Positions 36,492 to 46,586 are shown, counted from the stretch's first letter. The stretch is DNA of 64,000 nucleotides from Polyangiaceae bacterium (GCA_025937895.1 JAICQL010000003.1:40742-104741), one strand, 5' to 3'. Numbers and translations are program-made. The notes: generated by a model not told the origin, from the sequence alone.

Positions 36492-38186
36492 ATGTTGCCT
36501 AAGCGTTGGCTTGGCGTGTGTTTGGGTTCTGGGTTGGCGCTGGCTAGCTCTGTGCTGTGCGCCCCACCGGCGCAGGCGCAGGGCGGGGTGATCGACCTCG
36601 ATGAGGAAGACGAGCAGGTGGACGAGAAGGCGCCCGCGCCTGGTCCCGCCGTCACGGCCGGGCAAATGTCCGAAGGCGCCCGTGCCGCCAAGGCGCTGTT
36701 TGACGCCCAGAAGTGGGAAGAAGCAGCGCTCGCGCTGTACGGCGTAGTGGCCGGCGACAAGGACGACGAGGGCAACAAGCAACTCGCACAGTACTTCCTC
36801 TCCATCTCGCTGTACCGGATGAAGCTGTATCAGGCCAGCTACGCGCTGTTCGGCTTCATCGCAGACAACCGCAACCACCTCAAGTTCAACGAGACCTTGC
36901 TGTGGCTTGCCAAGCTGGCAACCCAGCTGCCGGAGCCGGCGGACATCATCGAGCGCGTCGGTCGCTACCGCGACACGGAGATCGCGAGCTTCAACAACGA
37001 CAAGCAGAAGGATCTGTACCACCAGCTCAACTACTTGCTGGGGCGCTACAAGTACCGCAATCGGCAGTTCGAGGAAGCGATCCGCCTGTTCAACAAGGTG
37101 GATGAGGAGAGCCCGTACTACATCCAGGCGCAGTTCTTCGCAGGCACCAGCTACGTACAGCTGCGCAAGTCGGTGCCGGCGGTGCAGGCGTTCCAGCGCA
37201 TCGAGACGGCCGCTCGCAGCAGCGTGGAGGGCGTGGAGGATGAGGATCGTATCCGCGACCTCGCCTTCCTCTCCATGGCGCGCACCTACTACTCGGCATC
37301 GATTCAGCTCGATCCCGAGACCAACGCGCCCAACGTCAACGCTCAGAAGCTGAGCGCTGCGGTCAAGAACTGGAACCAGATCCAGCCCTCCAGCGAGTAC
37401 TGGCTGCAAGCGCTGTTCGAGGAGTCCTGGGCCTATTTCATGGCGGGGCAGTACCCGAAGGCGCTCGGCAACATCCACACGATTCAGTCGCCGTATTTTC
37501 CGGGCTCCTTCTATCCGGAGGGGGAGATCCTGAAGGCGGTCATCTACTTCTCCAACTGCAATTATGAGGCAGCCACGACCGTCGTGGCGCGCTTTAACAA
37601 GCGTTATGTGCCGATTCAGGAGGAGCTGCAGAAGGTGCTCGCGCGCTTCAAGGGTGAGCAGCAGACCGAGCCGTTCTTCAAATTTTTGCTCAGCGTGCGC
37701 GACGGTACGGCGGATTTACCACCCAACATCGCCGGCATCGTGAGGGAGTCGATGTCCGACCGGCAGCTGCTGCGCGGAATTGAGTATGTGCGCGTGTTGG
37801 ATGAGGAAATGGCCCGTTTCCAGCAGACCTCATCAGCGTTCAAGACCTCCGCCCTCGGCAATCAGGTCTCAGAGGTGCTGAAGATCGCGCGCGACTTGGC
37901 CGTGCAGGATGCAGGTGACCTGGCCCGCTCGCGCTATCAGCGCAATCTGGAGGAGCTGGCCGAGCACCTGAGAAACGGCGAGAAGATCCTGATCGACATC
38001 ACGGCGGCGCAGCGCAACGAGCTCGATCAGGCCATCGCACAAAACCAGGTCAATCAACAGGAGTCGAAGATCTTCGGCATCGTCAAGCCAGATGAGGAGC
38101 ACATGCTCTGGCCGTTCGACGGCGAATATTGGCGTGATGAGCTCGGCTTCTATCGGCAGGTCGTGGAATCCGCGTGCGGAAGGTAG
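36492..38186 (+). CDS. Exported TPR protein, first gene of the gliding-type (Glt/Agm-like) locus
   Basis: 564 residues from ATG 36492 with GAGGA upstream. Signal peptide LGVCLGSGLALASSVLCAPPAQAQ. An acidic linker (IDLDEEDEQVDE), then TPR-type repeats from about residue 60 (ARAAKALFDAQKWEEAALALYGVVA; YHQLNYLLGRYKYRNRQFEEAIRLFNKV; ALFEESWAYFMAGQYPKALGNI). It ends with a helical region and a conserved-looking WPFDGEYWRDELGFY. Periplasmic scaffold; of the M. xanthus proteins it is most like GltC, but I do not assign it firmly. The GltD-like gene follows at once. Confidence 0.8.
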   Translation: MLPKRWLGVCLGSGLALASSVLCAPPAQAQGGVIDLDEEDEQVDEKAPAPGPAVTAGQMSEGARAAKALFDAQKWEEAALALYGVVAGDKDDEGNKQLAQYFLSISLYRMKLYQASYALFGFIADNRNHLKFNETLLWLAKLATQLPEPADIIERVGRYRDTEIASFNNDKQKDLYHQLNYLLGRYKYRNRQFEEAIRLFNKVDEESPYYIQAQFFAGTSYVQLRKSVPAVQAFQRIETAARSSVEGVEDEDRIRDLAFLSMARTYYSASIQLDPETNAPNVNAQKLSAAVKNWNQIQPSSEYWLQALFEESWAYFMAGQYPKALGNIHTIQSPYFPGSFYPEGEILKAVIYFSNCNYEAATTVVARFNKRYVPIQEELQKVLARFKGEQQTEPFFKFLLSVRDGTADLPPNIAGIVRESMSDRQLLRGIEYVRVLDEEMARFQQTSSAFKTSALGNQVSEVLKIARDLAVQDAGDLARSRYQRNLEELAEHLRNGEKILIDITAAQRNELDQAIAQNQVNQQESKIFGIVKPDEEHMLWPFDGEYWRDELGFYRQVVESACGR

Positions 38187-38194
38187 TGGGAGTC

Positions 38195-41100
38195 ATGCAG
38201 CTTCGAAGCATTGCTAAGCGAGTGGGACGGGCGTGTGCGGGGAGCGCGCTCGCGGGAGCGTTGCTCCTGCCCGGGTGGGGCGGAGGTACGGCACATGCCG
38301 CCGGGTTGGAGCGGCTCAGCTCGCAGTGTTTGCCGGAAGAGGCGTACACGGCGATCGAGAGTTGCCCTGCTGGTCCGACCAAGTTCGAGGTGAACTCGCG
38401 CCACTCCACCGCGTTCAAGAGCGCGCCGCCGCCGCGGGAGAAGAAGGCGCAGAAGGACACGCTCTCGCAGAAGCAGGCACCGGAGGAGATGTCGGCGGGT
38501 CAGCGTGACTTGCGCACGACTCGCCTGCAGGCGCGCGGACGCCAGCTGCTGATCACCGAGATTTCTGGCCTCGAGCGGCTCTACAAGGCCACGCCGCGGC
38601 AGTCTCCGGACCGAGCGCAGCTGGTCCGGCGACTGGCAGAGGGCTACGTGGAGCTGGAATCAGCGGCCACCCGCGACAAGATCAAGGCCGACATCGACGC
38701 CGAAGAGGCGAAGAAGGCCAAGAACAAGGGCAAATACGACGCCGCCGTGAAGGAAGCCTCCACGGCGCAGCAGATCGTCGTCAAGTCGCGCGACAACGCC
38801 ATCAAATACTACACTCGGATGAAGAAGGATTATCCGAGCTACTCGAAGATCGACGAGATCCTCTACTACCTGGCCTACGAGTACGAGCAGAACAAGGACC
38901 TGGATCACGCGCGCGCCGTCTACCTCGAGCTGATCGAGAAGGCGCCGAACTCGCCCTACATCCCCAATGCCTACCTGGCGTTCGGTGAGCTGTTCTTCGT
39001 GGAAGCGATGGGTGATCCCTCCAAGTGGGAGCTTGCTGCGCAGGCCTACAAGGAAGTGATCAAGTTCAAGCCGCCACAGAACAAGGTGTACGGCTACGCC
39101 CAGTACAAGCTCGGCTACGTGTACTGGAACAGCGGCGACTATGCGCAGGCCATTCAGCAGTTCAAGAACGTGATCGAGTACGGCGACAAGTTCGCCGAGT
39201 TGCCCAGCGCAAAGCTGATCCAGAAGTCGGCGCGCCGCGACATCCTTCCCGTGTACGCCGTCGCCGGCAAGCCGAGCAAGGCATACAACTTCTTCCGCCC
39301 TCTGAGCGGCGACAGTGGCAACAGCCAGGAGCTCACGCTGCAGATGCTGCGTGACCTGGGCATCAGCTACTACGACACCGGCCACTACGATGAGGCCATC
39401 ACCCTGTACCGTGATCTGATGGCCCGCGATAAGGGCGACCAGTTCTGCGAGTACCAGGTCTTCATCAGCCAGTCTGTCCAGGCGATCTCTGCTTCCGACA
39501 AGGTCGCCATCCGCAAGGAGCTGGACAACATGGTCGGCGTCTACGAGCGCTTCAAGAAGGAGCAGCACTCGCCGGAGTCACAGCTCAGCTGCGCCAACCG
39601 CACGGCAGAGCTGCTGGCGGAGACGGCCATGAGCTGGCACCTGGAGTCGGTGGGCTCAGGCAGCACGCGCGGTACCAACGATCCAAAGACGATGGATCTG
39701 GCTTCGTACCTCTACCAGAAGGTGGTCGACACCTTTAACACGGAGGAATTCAGCAAGTTTACCTTCCCCCGCATCATCAAGGAGGACTGGCCGAGCATCC
39801 CCAAGATCCGCCTGGCCATGGCGGATCTGCTGTACGTGCAGCAGCGCTGGGAGGACTGCGGCCCTGCTTTCGATGCGGTCGTGGATGAGGACCCGAAGGG
39901 CCCTGCGGCGCCCGAGGCCGCGTACGCAGCAGTGCTCTGCTACCAGAAGATGTACGACCAGCTCCACAAGGGCGAGTCGGACAAGAAGGGCAAGGGGCTG
40001 GCGCCCACCCGTGACGACGTGGGGGGCAAGGAGGCCAAGCGCAACGAGTGGGAGAAGTTCAAGCCCAAGGAGCTGACTCCCATGCAGAAGGGCATGATCG
40101 GCGCCTTCAATCGCTACGTCTGCTACATCACACCGCCCGCCGGTAACAAGCAGGCGGAGGAGCAGTACGTCGAGGTCAAGTACGCTCGTGCGCGCACCTA
40201 CTACGAGGCGCAGCACTGGGCGGAGGCTGCCATCGCGTTCCGCGACATCGCCCTCAACCACGCCGACAAGGACGCGGCGGTGTACGCCTCCCAGCTGTAT
40301 CTCGAGGCGCTGAACGTGATCGGCTCGAAGAGCGAGCAGCCCAAGCCGGCTTGTTTCGATGAGCTGTCCAAGGACGTGCCGAAGTTCCTGGAGCTTTACT
40401 GCGGCGGCGACAAGTACGCGCAGGAGAAGGAAAACTGCGATCTGCTGACGCGCATCCAGTGCGACATCCGCCGTCTGTCGGCGGAGAAGACGGTCGAGTT
40501 GGCTGACGGCGGCAAGGCGGGCGATGAGACGCTGGACCTCTACAAGAAGGCCGGTGACGCCTACATCGCCATCTGGCGCGATTACGGCGAGGGCCCGCTG
40601 AGCAGGGGCGAGGCGTCGCAGTGCGGCCGCATGGATGAGGTGCTCTACAACGCCGCGCAGGCGTATCAGGCGGGTCGCTTGCTGGCCAAGTCGATTGCCG
40701 CGAAGCGCATCCTGCTCGCTCCGACGTACAAGCTGAACCAGTCGGATCTGGCGAAGAAGGCCATCTACGAGATCGGCGGCAACTTCCAGGCCATCGCCGT
40801 GTACGACGCCGCGGCCCAGTACTACATGCAGTACGCGGAGGAGACATCCTACCGTGGCGAGTTTGCCGACCGAGCGATCAGCGATGCGGTGGTGCTCAAC
40901 CTGGGTCTGGGTAGGGACGACGAAGCGATCGCCGCTGCAAAGTCCTTCAACCAGAACTTCGGGCGCCGCAAGCCCAAGCAGGCCGCACAGATCGCCTTCG
41001 CCATCGCCGCGCACTACGCGGAGAAGGAGAACTGGAAGGAAGTGGCGGACAAGCTCGGTGCCGCCATGCGCCAGATTGACGCCGAGGCCACACTGGACGT

Positions 41101-41953
41101 GAAGGTGCAGGCGCACGCGCTGCTGGGCCAGGCGTACATGAAGCTGAACCGTTCCACGGCTCAGAACGAATACGCGAAGGTCATCGGAGCCTGGAAGGAT
41201 CCTCAGAAGGCCAAGACGGCCATCATGAGCATCGAGGGTGAGGACGAGAGCGCGAAGGCGCGCCGCCTGGGCAAGGCCCTGACGGCCGTCGGCGAGAGCT
41301 TGTTCTACTTCGCCGAGAAGAAGCGCGAGAAGCTCGATGCGCTGAAGTTCCCCGCCTACAAGGGCAACGGCAGCAAGGATGACGTCCAGAAACACATCAC
41401 CACAAAGGTGAAGCCGTGGATGGATAAGAAGACCCCGCTCATTCGCGACGCCACCCTGGAGTACAAGAAGATCATCGATCTTCAGCCCACGCCCTCGCCG
41501 CAGTGGGTGATCGCGGCTGGCTCGCGCGTGGGCAGCATGTGGGGTCAATTCGTCGAGGAGTTCCGGGCGGCGCCCATCCCCGCGGCGATGAAGAAGGACA
41601 TCATGCTCAGTCAGGCGTACTACGCCTCGCTGGATGAGAGCTCCGAGCCCTGGAAGCTGATCGGCAAGAGCGCGTACAACGAGTGCCTCAAGTACTCGGT
41701 GCAGTACCAGTACTTCGACGAGTACAGCCGCGCCTGCGAGAAGTGGTTGGCGGAGAACTACAAGTCGGAGTTCCACCTGGTGGACGAGTTCAAGGGTGAT
41801 CCGAACCGCGTGAACCGCGTCCTGGCAGAGCGCCCTTACCCGCTACAGCTGGGTGGTGAGCCTGCTCGTCTGACCTCCGACGCACCTCCGCCCAAGGAGG
41901 ACGAGCAGAAGCAGGCTCCCCAGGCCAAGAACCCCAAGACGGCCAGCAACTGA
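38195..41953 (+). CDS. gltD: Large exported TPR protein, GltD/AgmU-like
   Basis: 1252 residues from ATG 38195 (a GTG at 38174 is also possible; it overlaps the previous stop). Signal peptide AKRVGRACAGSALAGALLLPGW ends near THA-AGL. The rest is TPR and TPR-like helices: ILYYLAYEYEQNKDLDHARAVYLELI, YAQYKLGYVYWNSGDYAQAIQQF and similar, to about residue 1200, then a charged Pro tail. By size, TPR content, export and order it matches M. xanthus AgmU/GltD, a periplasmic gliding-complex component. The call rests on memory of the family and on synteny with the next genes; no alignment was made. Confidence 0.7.
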   Translation: MQLRSIAKRVGRACAGSALAGALLLPGWGGGTAHAAGLERLSSQCLPEEAYTAIESCPAGPTKFEVNSRHSTAFKSAPPPREKKAQKDTLSQKQAPEEMSAGQRDLRTTRLQARGRQLLITEISGLERLYKATPRQSPDRAQLVRRLAEGYVELESAATRDKIKADIDAEEAKKAKNKGKYDAAVKEASTAQQIVVKSRDNAIKYYTRMKKDYPSYSKIDEILYYLAYEYEQNKDLDHARAVYLELIEKAPNSPYIPNAYLAFGELFFVEAMGDPSKWELAAQAYKEVIKFKPPQNKVYGYAQYKLGYVYWNSGDYAQAIQQFKNVIEYGDKFAELPSAKLIQKSARRDILPVYAVAGKPSKAYNFFRPLSGDSGNSQELTLQMLRDLGISYYDTGHYDEAITLYRDLMARDKGDQFCEYQVFISQSVQAISASDKVAIRKELDNMVGVYERFKKEQHSPESQLSCANRTAELLAETAMSWHLESVGSGSTRGTNDPKTMDLASYLYQKVVDTFNTEEFSKFTFPRIIKEDWPSIPKIRLAMADLLYVQQRWEDCGPAFDAVVDEDPKGPAAPEAAYAAVLCYQKMYDQLHKGESDKKGKGLAPTRDDVGGKEAKRNEWEKFKPKELTPMQKGMIGAFNRYVCYITPPAGNKQAEEQYVEVKYARARTYYEAQHWAEAAIAFRDIALNHADKDAAVYASQLYLEALNVIGSKSEQPKPACFDELSKDVPKFLELYCGGDKYAQEKENCDLLTRIQCDIRRLSAEKTVELADGGKAGDETLDLYKKAGDAYIAIWRDYGEGPLSRGEASQCGRMDEVLYNAAQAYQAGRLLAKSIAAKRILLAPTYKLNQSDLAKKAIYEIGGNFQAIAVYDAAAQYYMQYAEETSYRGEFADRAISDAVVLNLGLGRDDEAIAAAKSFNQNFGRRKPKQAAQIAFAIAAHYAEKENWKEVADKLGAAMRQIDAEATLDVKVQAHALLGQAYMKLNRSTAQNEYAKVIGAWKDPQKAKTAIMSIEGEDESAKARRLGKALTAVGESLFYFAEKKREKLDALKFPAYKGNGSKDDVQKHITTKVKPWMDKKTPLIRDATLEYKKIIDLQPTPSPQWVIAAGSRVGSMWGQFVEEFRAAPIPAAMKKDIMLSQAYYASLDESSEPWKLIGKSAYNECLKYSVQYQYFDEYSRACEKWLAENYKSEFHLVDEFKGDPNRVNRVLAERPYPLQLGGEPARLTSDAPPPKEDEQKQAPQAKNPKTASN

Positions 41954-42026
41954 GGCCAGGCGCTGAACAATGTCGCGTGAAAAACAGGACGCGTTGAGTG
42001 TGCCCACTCGGGCTAGGAGCAACAGT

Positions 42027-43523
42027 GTGATGCGTTGGACGGTCATGGCCTTTCTGGGGGCGGCGGCAGTGGGCGCGAGCGGCTGCGGTGGCGCTGCGAG
42101 CAGCGCCGCCGGCAAGTCGACCCTTCCCGCGCAGCAGCGGTCAGGTAAGACGAGCGCGAGCGGAGCCGAGATCAGCAAGCAGGCCGCCCAGGGCTACAAG
42201 CAGGCCCTGGACGAGTTCCTGAAGCACGATCAGGCGTACGACTGGGCGCCTGCGACTTGCAAAGCGTCGGCAGAGGCATTTATCGGCGTGTCGAAGCGGC
42301 AGGAGGACGACGCTGGTAAGCCCCTGCCGGAGGCGCTGTACAATGCGGGGCTAGCCTACATGCGCTGCGGGCTCGAAGCCGAGGCTGCCGCGCAGTTCCA
42401 GGCGGCGACCAAGGCGGGGCAGGGCTTTCACCGCGCGCGCAGCCAGATGGCGCTGTTCGAGTACAAAAAGACGGGCAACATCAACGCCGCCATCTCGAGC
42501 CTGGAGCAGATCATCCGAGATGCGAAGTTCCAGAACGTCGAGGCGCTCGTAAGCGTGGCCGCGCTGCAGATGGAGCGCGGCAACGAGCAGGAGGATGCCG
42601 ACGGCGCCAATGATCTGGAGCGCGCGAAGAAGAACATCCAGCGCGCGTTGGCCATCGACGACAGCTTCATGCCGGCGATGAATCAGCTTGCCATCTATTA
42701 CATGGAGCAAGCCAAGCGGAAAGTTGGCGGCGAGGGTCAAGGCCAGGGCCGCCGCCGCGGCGGTCTCGCCGTGGCCAGCGCGACCCGCGCCCAGGCCAAC
42801 CGCCAGCAGCTCGAGCTGGCCTGGCTCGTGGCGAGCCAGGGCGCCAAGATCGATCCCAAGTACGCGCCGCTGTACAACACCGCAGGCCTGATCCAGGTCG
42901 AGTTGCACGACTACAACGGAGCGGTGAAGAGCTTCGGCCGTGCGCGGCAGCTCGACCCGAACTTCTTCGAGGCGCACATGAACTATGCCGCGGTGAGCCT
43001 CTCGTTCCGTGGCTTTGCCGAGGCAGATAAGGCGTATCGCGACGCCCTGCGGCTCGAGCCGAAGGACTACGAGGCGCACCTGGGTCTGGCTCTGGCGCTG
43101 CGCGGCCAGATCGATGACTCCAACTACGACACCTTTCTGGCGGAGGCGCAGAAGCACCTGGCGGAGTGCAAACAGATCGATCCGAATCGCGTGGAGGCCT
43201 ATTACAACGAGGCGATCCTGACGCAGGAGTACGAGGCCAAGGGCGGGGAGACTGCCAAGACGATCCCGGCGCTCAAGCAGGCAGTGGTCAAGTATCGAGA
43301 GTTCATCTCCAAGGCCAGGGGCAAACCCGGGTACGGCGAGGCCGTCAAGCGTTCCGGCGAGCGTGCCAAGGACATCGAAGACACGATCAAGTTCATCGAA
43401 GAGGGCGAGAAGATCCGCAAGGAGCAGGAAGAGCTGGACCGGCAAGCCGCCGAGGCCGCGCAGAAGCAGGGCGGGCAGGGTGCAGGGGCTCCCGCCGGGG
43501 ATGCGAGTGCAGCGCAGCAGTGA
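42027..43523 (+). CDS. gltE: TPR lipoprotein, GltE-like
   Basis: 498 residues from GTG 42027, chosen because AGGAG at 42015-42019 lies 7 bp upstream (ATG 42030 and 41970 are alternatives). Signal peptide WTVMAFLGAAAVGASGC with a lipobox cysteine, so probably outer-membrane anchored. Several TPR repeats follow (LPEALYNAGLAYMRCGLEAEAAAQF; FEAHMNYAAVSLSFRGFAEADKAYRDAL), then a helical Gln/Glu-rich C-terminus. It sits directly after the GltD-like gene, as gltE follows gltD in M. xanthus. Confidence 0.68.
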   Translation: MMRWTVMAFLGAAAVGASGCGGAASSAAGKSTLPAQQRSGKTSASGAEISKQAAQGYKQALDEFLKHDQAYDWAPATCKASAEAFIGVSKRQEDDAGKPLPEALYNAGLAYMRCGLEAEAAAQFQAATKAGQGFHRARSQMALFEYKKTGNINAAISSLEQIIRDAKFQNVEALVSVAALQMERGNEQEDADGANDLERAKKNIQRALAIDDSFMPAMNQLAIYYMEQAKRKVGGEGQGQGRRRGGLAVASATRAQANRQQLELAWLVASQGAKIDPKYAPLYNTAGLIQVELHDYNGAVKSFGRARQLDPNFFEAHMNYAAVSLSFRGFAEADKAYRDALRLEPKDYEAHLGLALALRGQIDDSNYDTFLAEAQKHLAECKQIDPNRVEAYYNEAILTQEYEAKGGETAKTIPALKQAVVKYREFISKARGKPGYGEAVKRSGERAKDIEDTIKFIEEGEKIRKEQEELDRQAAEAAQKQGGQGAGAPAGDASAAQQ

Positions 43524-43897
43524 ACGTTTAACGCCGCGCGGCGTCCATCCCCGCCGCACGGCAGCAATCAGCACCCGAAACCCGCAGCGAAGGCCTGCGG
43601 CCGTCGCAGTCGCCGGTACAGCGAGAGAGTTGCGCGGCGCGCGCAGACCGTCCTCCGCGCTACTGGCAGAACCACCTGCGTGCTCAGCGGGCGTACGCAA
43701 TTGGGGCAGCGACGCCCAGGAGGGATCAGGCTGGTACAGTGCTGCTTGCGCGCTGCTCGTGCAGCTCGCTCCGACATCGGAACAGACTTTGGCGCCAGGC
43801 TGGAGCAGGTTGCGGGAGCAGGTGCCAAGTCGATCAGTCGAAGGCGAGCTCCACCCTCGGAGTGGTGAGCACGCGACGAGAATCGGGCGCTTGTGAG

Positions 43898-43927
43898 TTG
43901 ACGAGATCGGCCTGGAACATGTACAAT
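43898..43927 (+). promoter_or_regulatory. Probable promoter for the GltF-like gene
   Basis: TTGACG (43898-43903), an 18-bp spacer and TACAAT (43922-43927, 5 of 6 consensus). A start near 43934 leaves a leader of about 68 nt. The rest of the 478-bp gap 43524-44001 shows no convincing gene. This would give the GltF/GltG part its own expression. Confidence 0.55.
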
Positions 43928-44001
43928 TTCACTGGAATTGCCGCGGATCGTCGTCTGCTTCACGTGGGCTGGCGACCCCGCGCGAAGAATGAGGTGTGAA
44001 G

Positions 44002-44265
44002 ATGCGTATCGGGATGCGAATTGCGGTGTCTGGAAGTGTGCTGGTCGCGCTGGCGTTGTCAGCTGGTGTTGCAGCAGCACAGGTGAAGGAGTCGAAGTCT
44101 GAAGATGGCTACGGCTACCAGTTCGACGACGATCCGCTGAATGCTGGCGGCTTCGGTCCTAACGATGCAACCATTCGCGTGCGAGCCAAGGCGGCGCGTA
44201 CGACGTTGATTCGTCCGCGCATCTCGTTCGTGCCCGAGATGTTGAAGTCTGTCGAGAATCTCTGA
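44002..44265 (+). CDS. gltF: Small exported protein, GltF-like
   Basis: 87 residues from ATG 44002, with GAGG at 43991-43994 7 bp upstream (an in-frame GTG at 43996 is less likely). Signal peptide AVSGSVLVALALSAGVAAAQ. The short mature part, DGYGYQFDDDPLNAGGFGPNDATIRVRAKAARTTLIRPR split over about residues 32-70, resembles small proteins beside the AgmX-type genes of myxobacteria. GltF is a small periplasmic gliding protein encoded between gltE and gltG in M. xanthus, so position and size agree. Confidence 0.55.
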   Translation: MRIGMRIAVSGSVLVALALSAGVAAAQVKESKSEDGYGYQFDDDPLNAGGFGPNDATIRVRAKAARTTLIRPRISFVPEMLKSVENL

Positions 44266-44332
44266 GCCCTTGCACGCACCTTTCTCATCTCCTCGAGTAC
44301 CGAGCTCATAGCTCAGCATTGCCGTTTTCAAA

Positions 44333-44364
44333 GCGAAGCGCCCATGAACGCCAGGGCGCTTCGC
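44333..44364. other. Strong 11-bp inverted repeat between gltF- and gltG-like genes
   Basis: GCGAAGCGCCC (44333-44343), a 10-nt loop, GGGCGCTTCGC (44354-44364); perfect pairing. No U-tract follows on the plus strand, so it may be an mRNA stability or processing element, or a rho-independent-like block, rather than a canonical terminator. Confidence 0.55.
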
Positions 44365-44462
44365 AGCTCAGCTAAAGACCAAGACTCTCTTCCGACTCTG
44401 TTCAAGAGCGCTGGCTGGAGCCATCGAGACCGAGGGCACCCGGCTGTCAGGATTTCAAAAAC

Positions 44463-46586
44463 ATGGCAAAGGCCGTCGTAACGTTCGCCACCTACCAAGG
44501 GGGCCAGCTCGTCAGCCGCGACTCCGTCACGCACGATATCGTGAAGGTGGGACGCGATCCGACGAGCCACCTGAGAGTCGAAGATCCGGCGGCCTCGCGC
44601 ATGCACGCCGTCATCGAAGTGGCGAGCCCGTCCGAGATCACCCTGATCGACCTCGGGAATGATCCGGGCACATACGTCAACGGCGAGCGCATCAACAAGT
44701 GTCGCCTGCGGGTAGGCGACAGGATCGATATCGGCAGCACCCAGCTCATCCTCGAGAATGTCGAGGCGGACAACGCAGGGCGCTTTGACGCGCGTCAAGC
44801 GTTGGGGGCCGCGGTGGCGCGGGCTACCGAGCAGGGCGTGCACGCCGGCTATGGTGAGCCTACCGCGGCACCCGCAACGCCCGCCTATGGTGGTGCAGTC
44901 GCCACCCCTAGCTATTCTGCGCAGTCCAGCTACAATCCCCACGGCACTATGGCTGGTGGTGTACAGGCTCCGCCCTCGCAAATGTCTCGTCCGTCGTCCC
45001 CCGGGTCCCAGGGCTACGGCAGGCAGGGCTACGGCGGGGGTCAAGGTTATGGCGGGCAGGGGTACGGGCAAGGTCATGGGCACGGCCAGGGCGGAAATTA
45101 TACGTACGCCATGGTCAAGAGCGGGCCTGACGTAACCCCGGACGAGGTCGAGCTCCCGCACGTGCAAGCTGCAGAGGTGATGATCCTCTGGGGCACCAAC
45201 GTTTTGCACGTCGCGCACCTCTCTCCGCCTCGCAACTTCTACGTTGGAGAGGAGCAGTCCAAGGCCTTCCAGGCCGACTTCTTCATCCCGGCGGAGAAGC
45301 TGGGAGCAGCCCGGGTCCCGGTCGTCGTTGGTGACCAGTCCACGATCGCCGTCGTCATCCCGCCCCAGGCCACGGGTGAGGTGGAGACGAGCGACGGACA
45401 GCGTCTGAGCCTCGATCAGGTGCGGCGCCAGGCGCAGCCGTGCGCAGAGCTGCCTGGTGCGCATCAGCTGCCGCTCAGCGTGGGCACGAAGGCGCGCGTT
45501 CAGCTCGGAGATATCGTCTTCCAGGTCGCAGCCGTCAACGCGGGCAAGCCGATCGCCCACGGTCTGGCGAGCGGTATGGACTGGAACGTCCTCGCGTACT
45601 TCGGGCTCTCGATGCTTTCGGTGGGCGGCCTGATTGCGGCGATGGCCTTCTTCGTCCCGCCGCTCGGGCTTTCGGACGACGAGGGTATCGATCAAGACCA
45701 GCTGTACCTGATCCAGCAGTTCCTCAACGCCGCTGCCGAGCGCGAGCTGGAAGAGGAAGAGACCGAGCAGGTCTCCGATTCCGACGCCGACAACAAAGAG
45801 GGCGGCACGGGCACTCGCGCCAAGGGCGAAGAGGGCTCGATGGGCAAGGAGACCAGCAAGGACACCAACAAGCGGTACGCCGTTCAGGGGCCTCAGGACA
45901 ATCAGGATCCCCACCTGGCGCGGCAGCAGGCGCTGCGCGAAGCCATGGAATTCGGCATGATCGGCTTGTTGAACACCGGCGCCGCCGGTGATCCGAACGC
46001 GCCGACCGCCCCCTGGGGACGCGACACCTCGCTCGGGACCGACGAGGTCAGCGCGATGGGTAACATGTGGGGTGACGAGATCGGCGAGGCCTTCGGGTCT
46101 GGTGGTCTCGGCCTCTCTGGCATCGGTGAAGGCGGTGGCGGTCGCGGCGAGGGTATCGGCCTCGGTAACATCGGTACGCTGGGCCACGGTGCCGGCACCG
46201 GTACGGGCCAGGGCTTTGGCTCCGGTCACGGTCGTCTCGGTGGCTCGCACCGCACGGCAACGCCGCAGGTGCGCATGGGCGCTACCACGGTGAGTGGCCG
46301 CCTGCCGCCTGAGGTCATCCGCCGCATCGTCCGCCAGAACTACGGTCGATTCCGTCTGTGTTACGAGCAGGGCTTGGGGCGCAACCCGAACCTCGAGGGG
46401 CGCGTCACCGTCCGCTTCGTGATCGGGCGTGATGGCGCGGTGTCCAACGTATCGAACGGTGGCTCGGACCTGCCGGATTCGAATGTGGTGAATTGCGTCA
46501 TCAAGGCCTTCTACGGCCTGAGCTTCCCGAAGCCAGAGGGCGGCATCGTGACGGTGTCTTACCCGATCATGCTGCAGCCGGGTTGA
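44463..46586 (+). CDS. gltG: FHA-domain, single-TM protein with AgmX/PglI C-terminal (TonB-like) domain, GltG-like
   Basis: 707 residues. N-terminal FHA domain (about 15-105: IVKVGRDPTSHLRVEDPAASRMHAVIE), which should bind phosphothreonine in the cytoplasm. A Gly/Tyr/Gln-rich stretch (QGYGRQGYGGGQGYGG) follows at about 180-215, then a second globular part, and one TM (WNVLAYFGLSMLSVGGLIAAMAFFV, about 375-400). A long acidic/Gly-rich periplasmic linker leads to the C-terminal domain (about 600-707: QVRMGATTVSGRLPPEVIRRIV, RFRLCYEQGLGRNPNLEGRV), the AgmX/PglI-type TonB-like fold. This architecture matches GltG. Confidence 0.75.
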   Translation: MAKAVVTFATYQGGQLVSRDSVTHDIVKVGRDPTSHLRVEDPAASRMHAVIEVASPSEITLIDLGNDPGTYVNGERINKCRLRVGDRIDIGSTQLILENVEADNAGRFDARQALGAAVARATEQGVHAGYGEPTAAPATPAYGGAVATPSYSAQSSYNPHGTMAGGVQAPPSQMSRPSSPGSQGYGRQGYGGGQGYGGQGYGQGHGHGQGGNYTYAMVKSGPDVTPDEVELPHVQAAEVMILWGTNVLHVAHLSPPRNFYVGEEQSKAFQADFFIPAEKLGAARVPVVVGDQSTIAVVIPPQATGEVETSDGQRLSLDQVRRQAQPCAELPGAHQLPLSVGTKARVQLGDIVFQVAAVNAGKPIAHGLASGMDWNVLAYFGLSMLSVGGLIAAMAFFVPPLGLSDDEGIDQDQLYLIQQFLNAAAERELEEEETEQVSDSDADNKEGGTGTRAKGEEGSMGKETSKDTNKRYAVQGPQDNQDPHLARQQALREAMEFGMIGLLNTGAAGDPNAPTAPWGRDTSLGTDEVSAMGNMWGDEIGEAFGSGGLGLSGIGEGGGGRGEGIGLGNIGTLGHGAGTGTGQGFGSGHGRLGGSHRTATPQVRMGATTVSGRLPPEVIRRIVRQNYGRFRLCYEQGLGRNPNLEGRVTVRFVIGRDGAVSNVSNGGSDLPDSNVVNCVIKAFYGLSFPKPEGGIVTVSYPIMLQPG

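Noticed and set aside
36128..36502. Plus-strand frame of 124 codons in the long leader
   Set aside because: Starts upstream of the predicted transcript start, no ribosome binding site, Arg/Ser-rich random composition, and it overlaps the real ATG at 36492.
39656..41776. Minus-strand open frame of 706 codons opposite the GltD-like gene
   Set aside because: Shadow of the TPR frame; Leu/Val/Arg-rich composition typical of antisense reading.
44328..46250. Minus-strand open frame of 640 codons opposite the GltG-like gene
   Set aside because: The plus-strand frame has a clear FHA domain, a TM and a TonB-like domain; the antisense frame has none.
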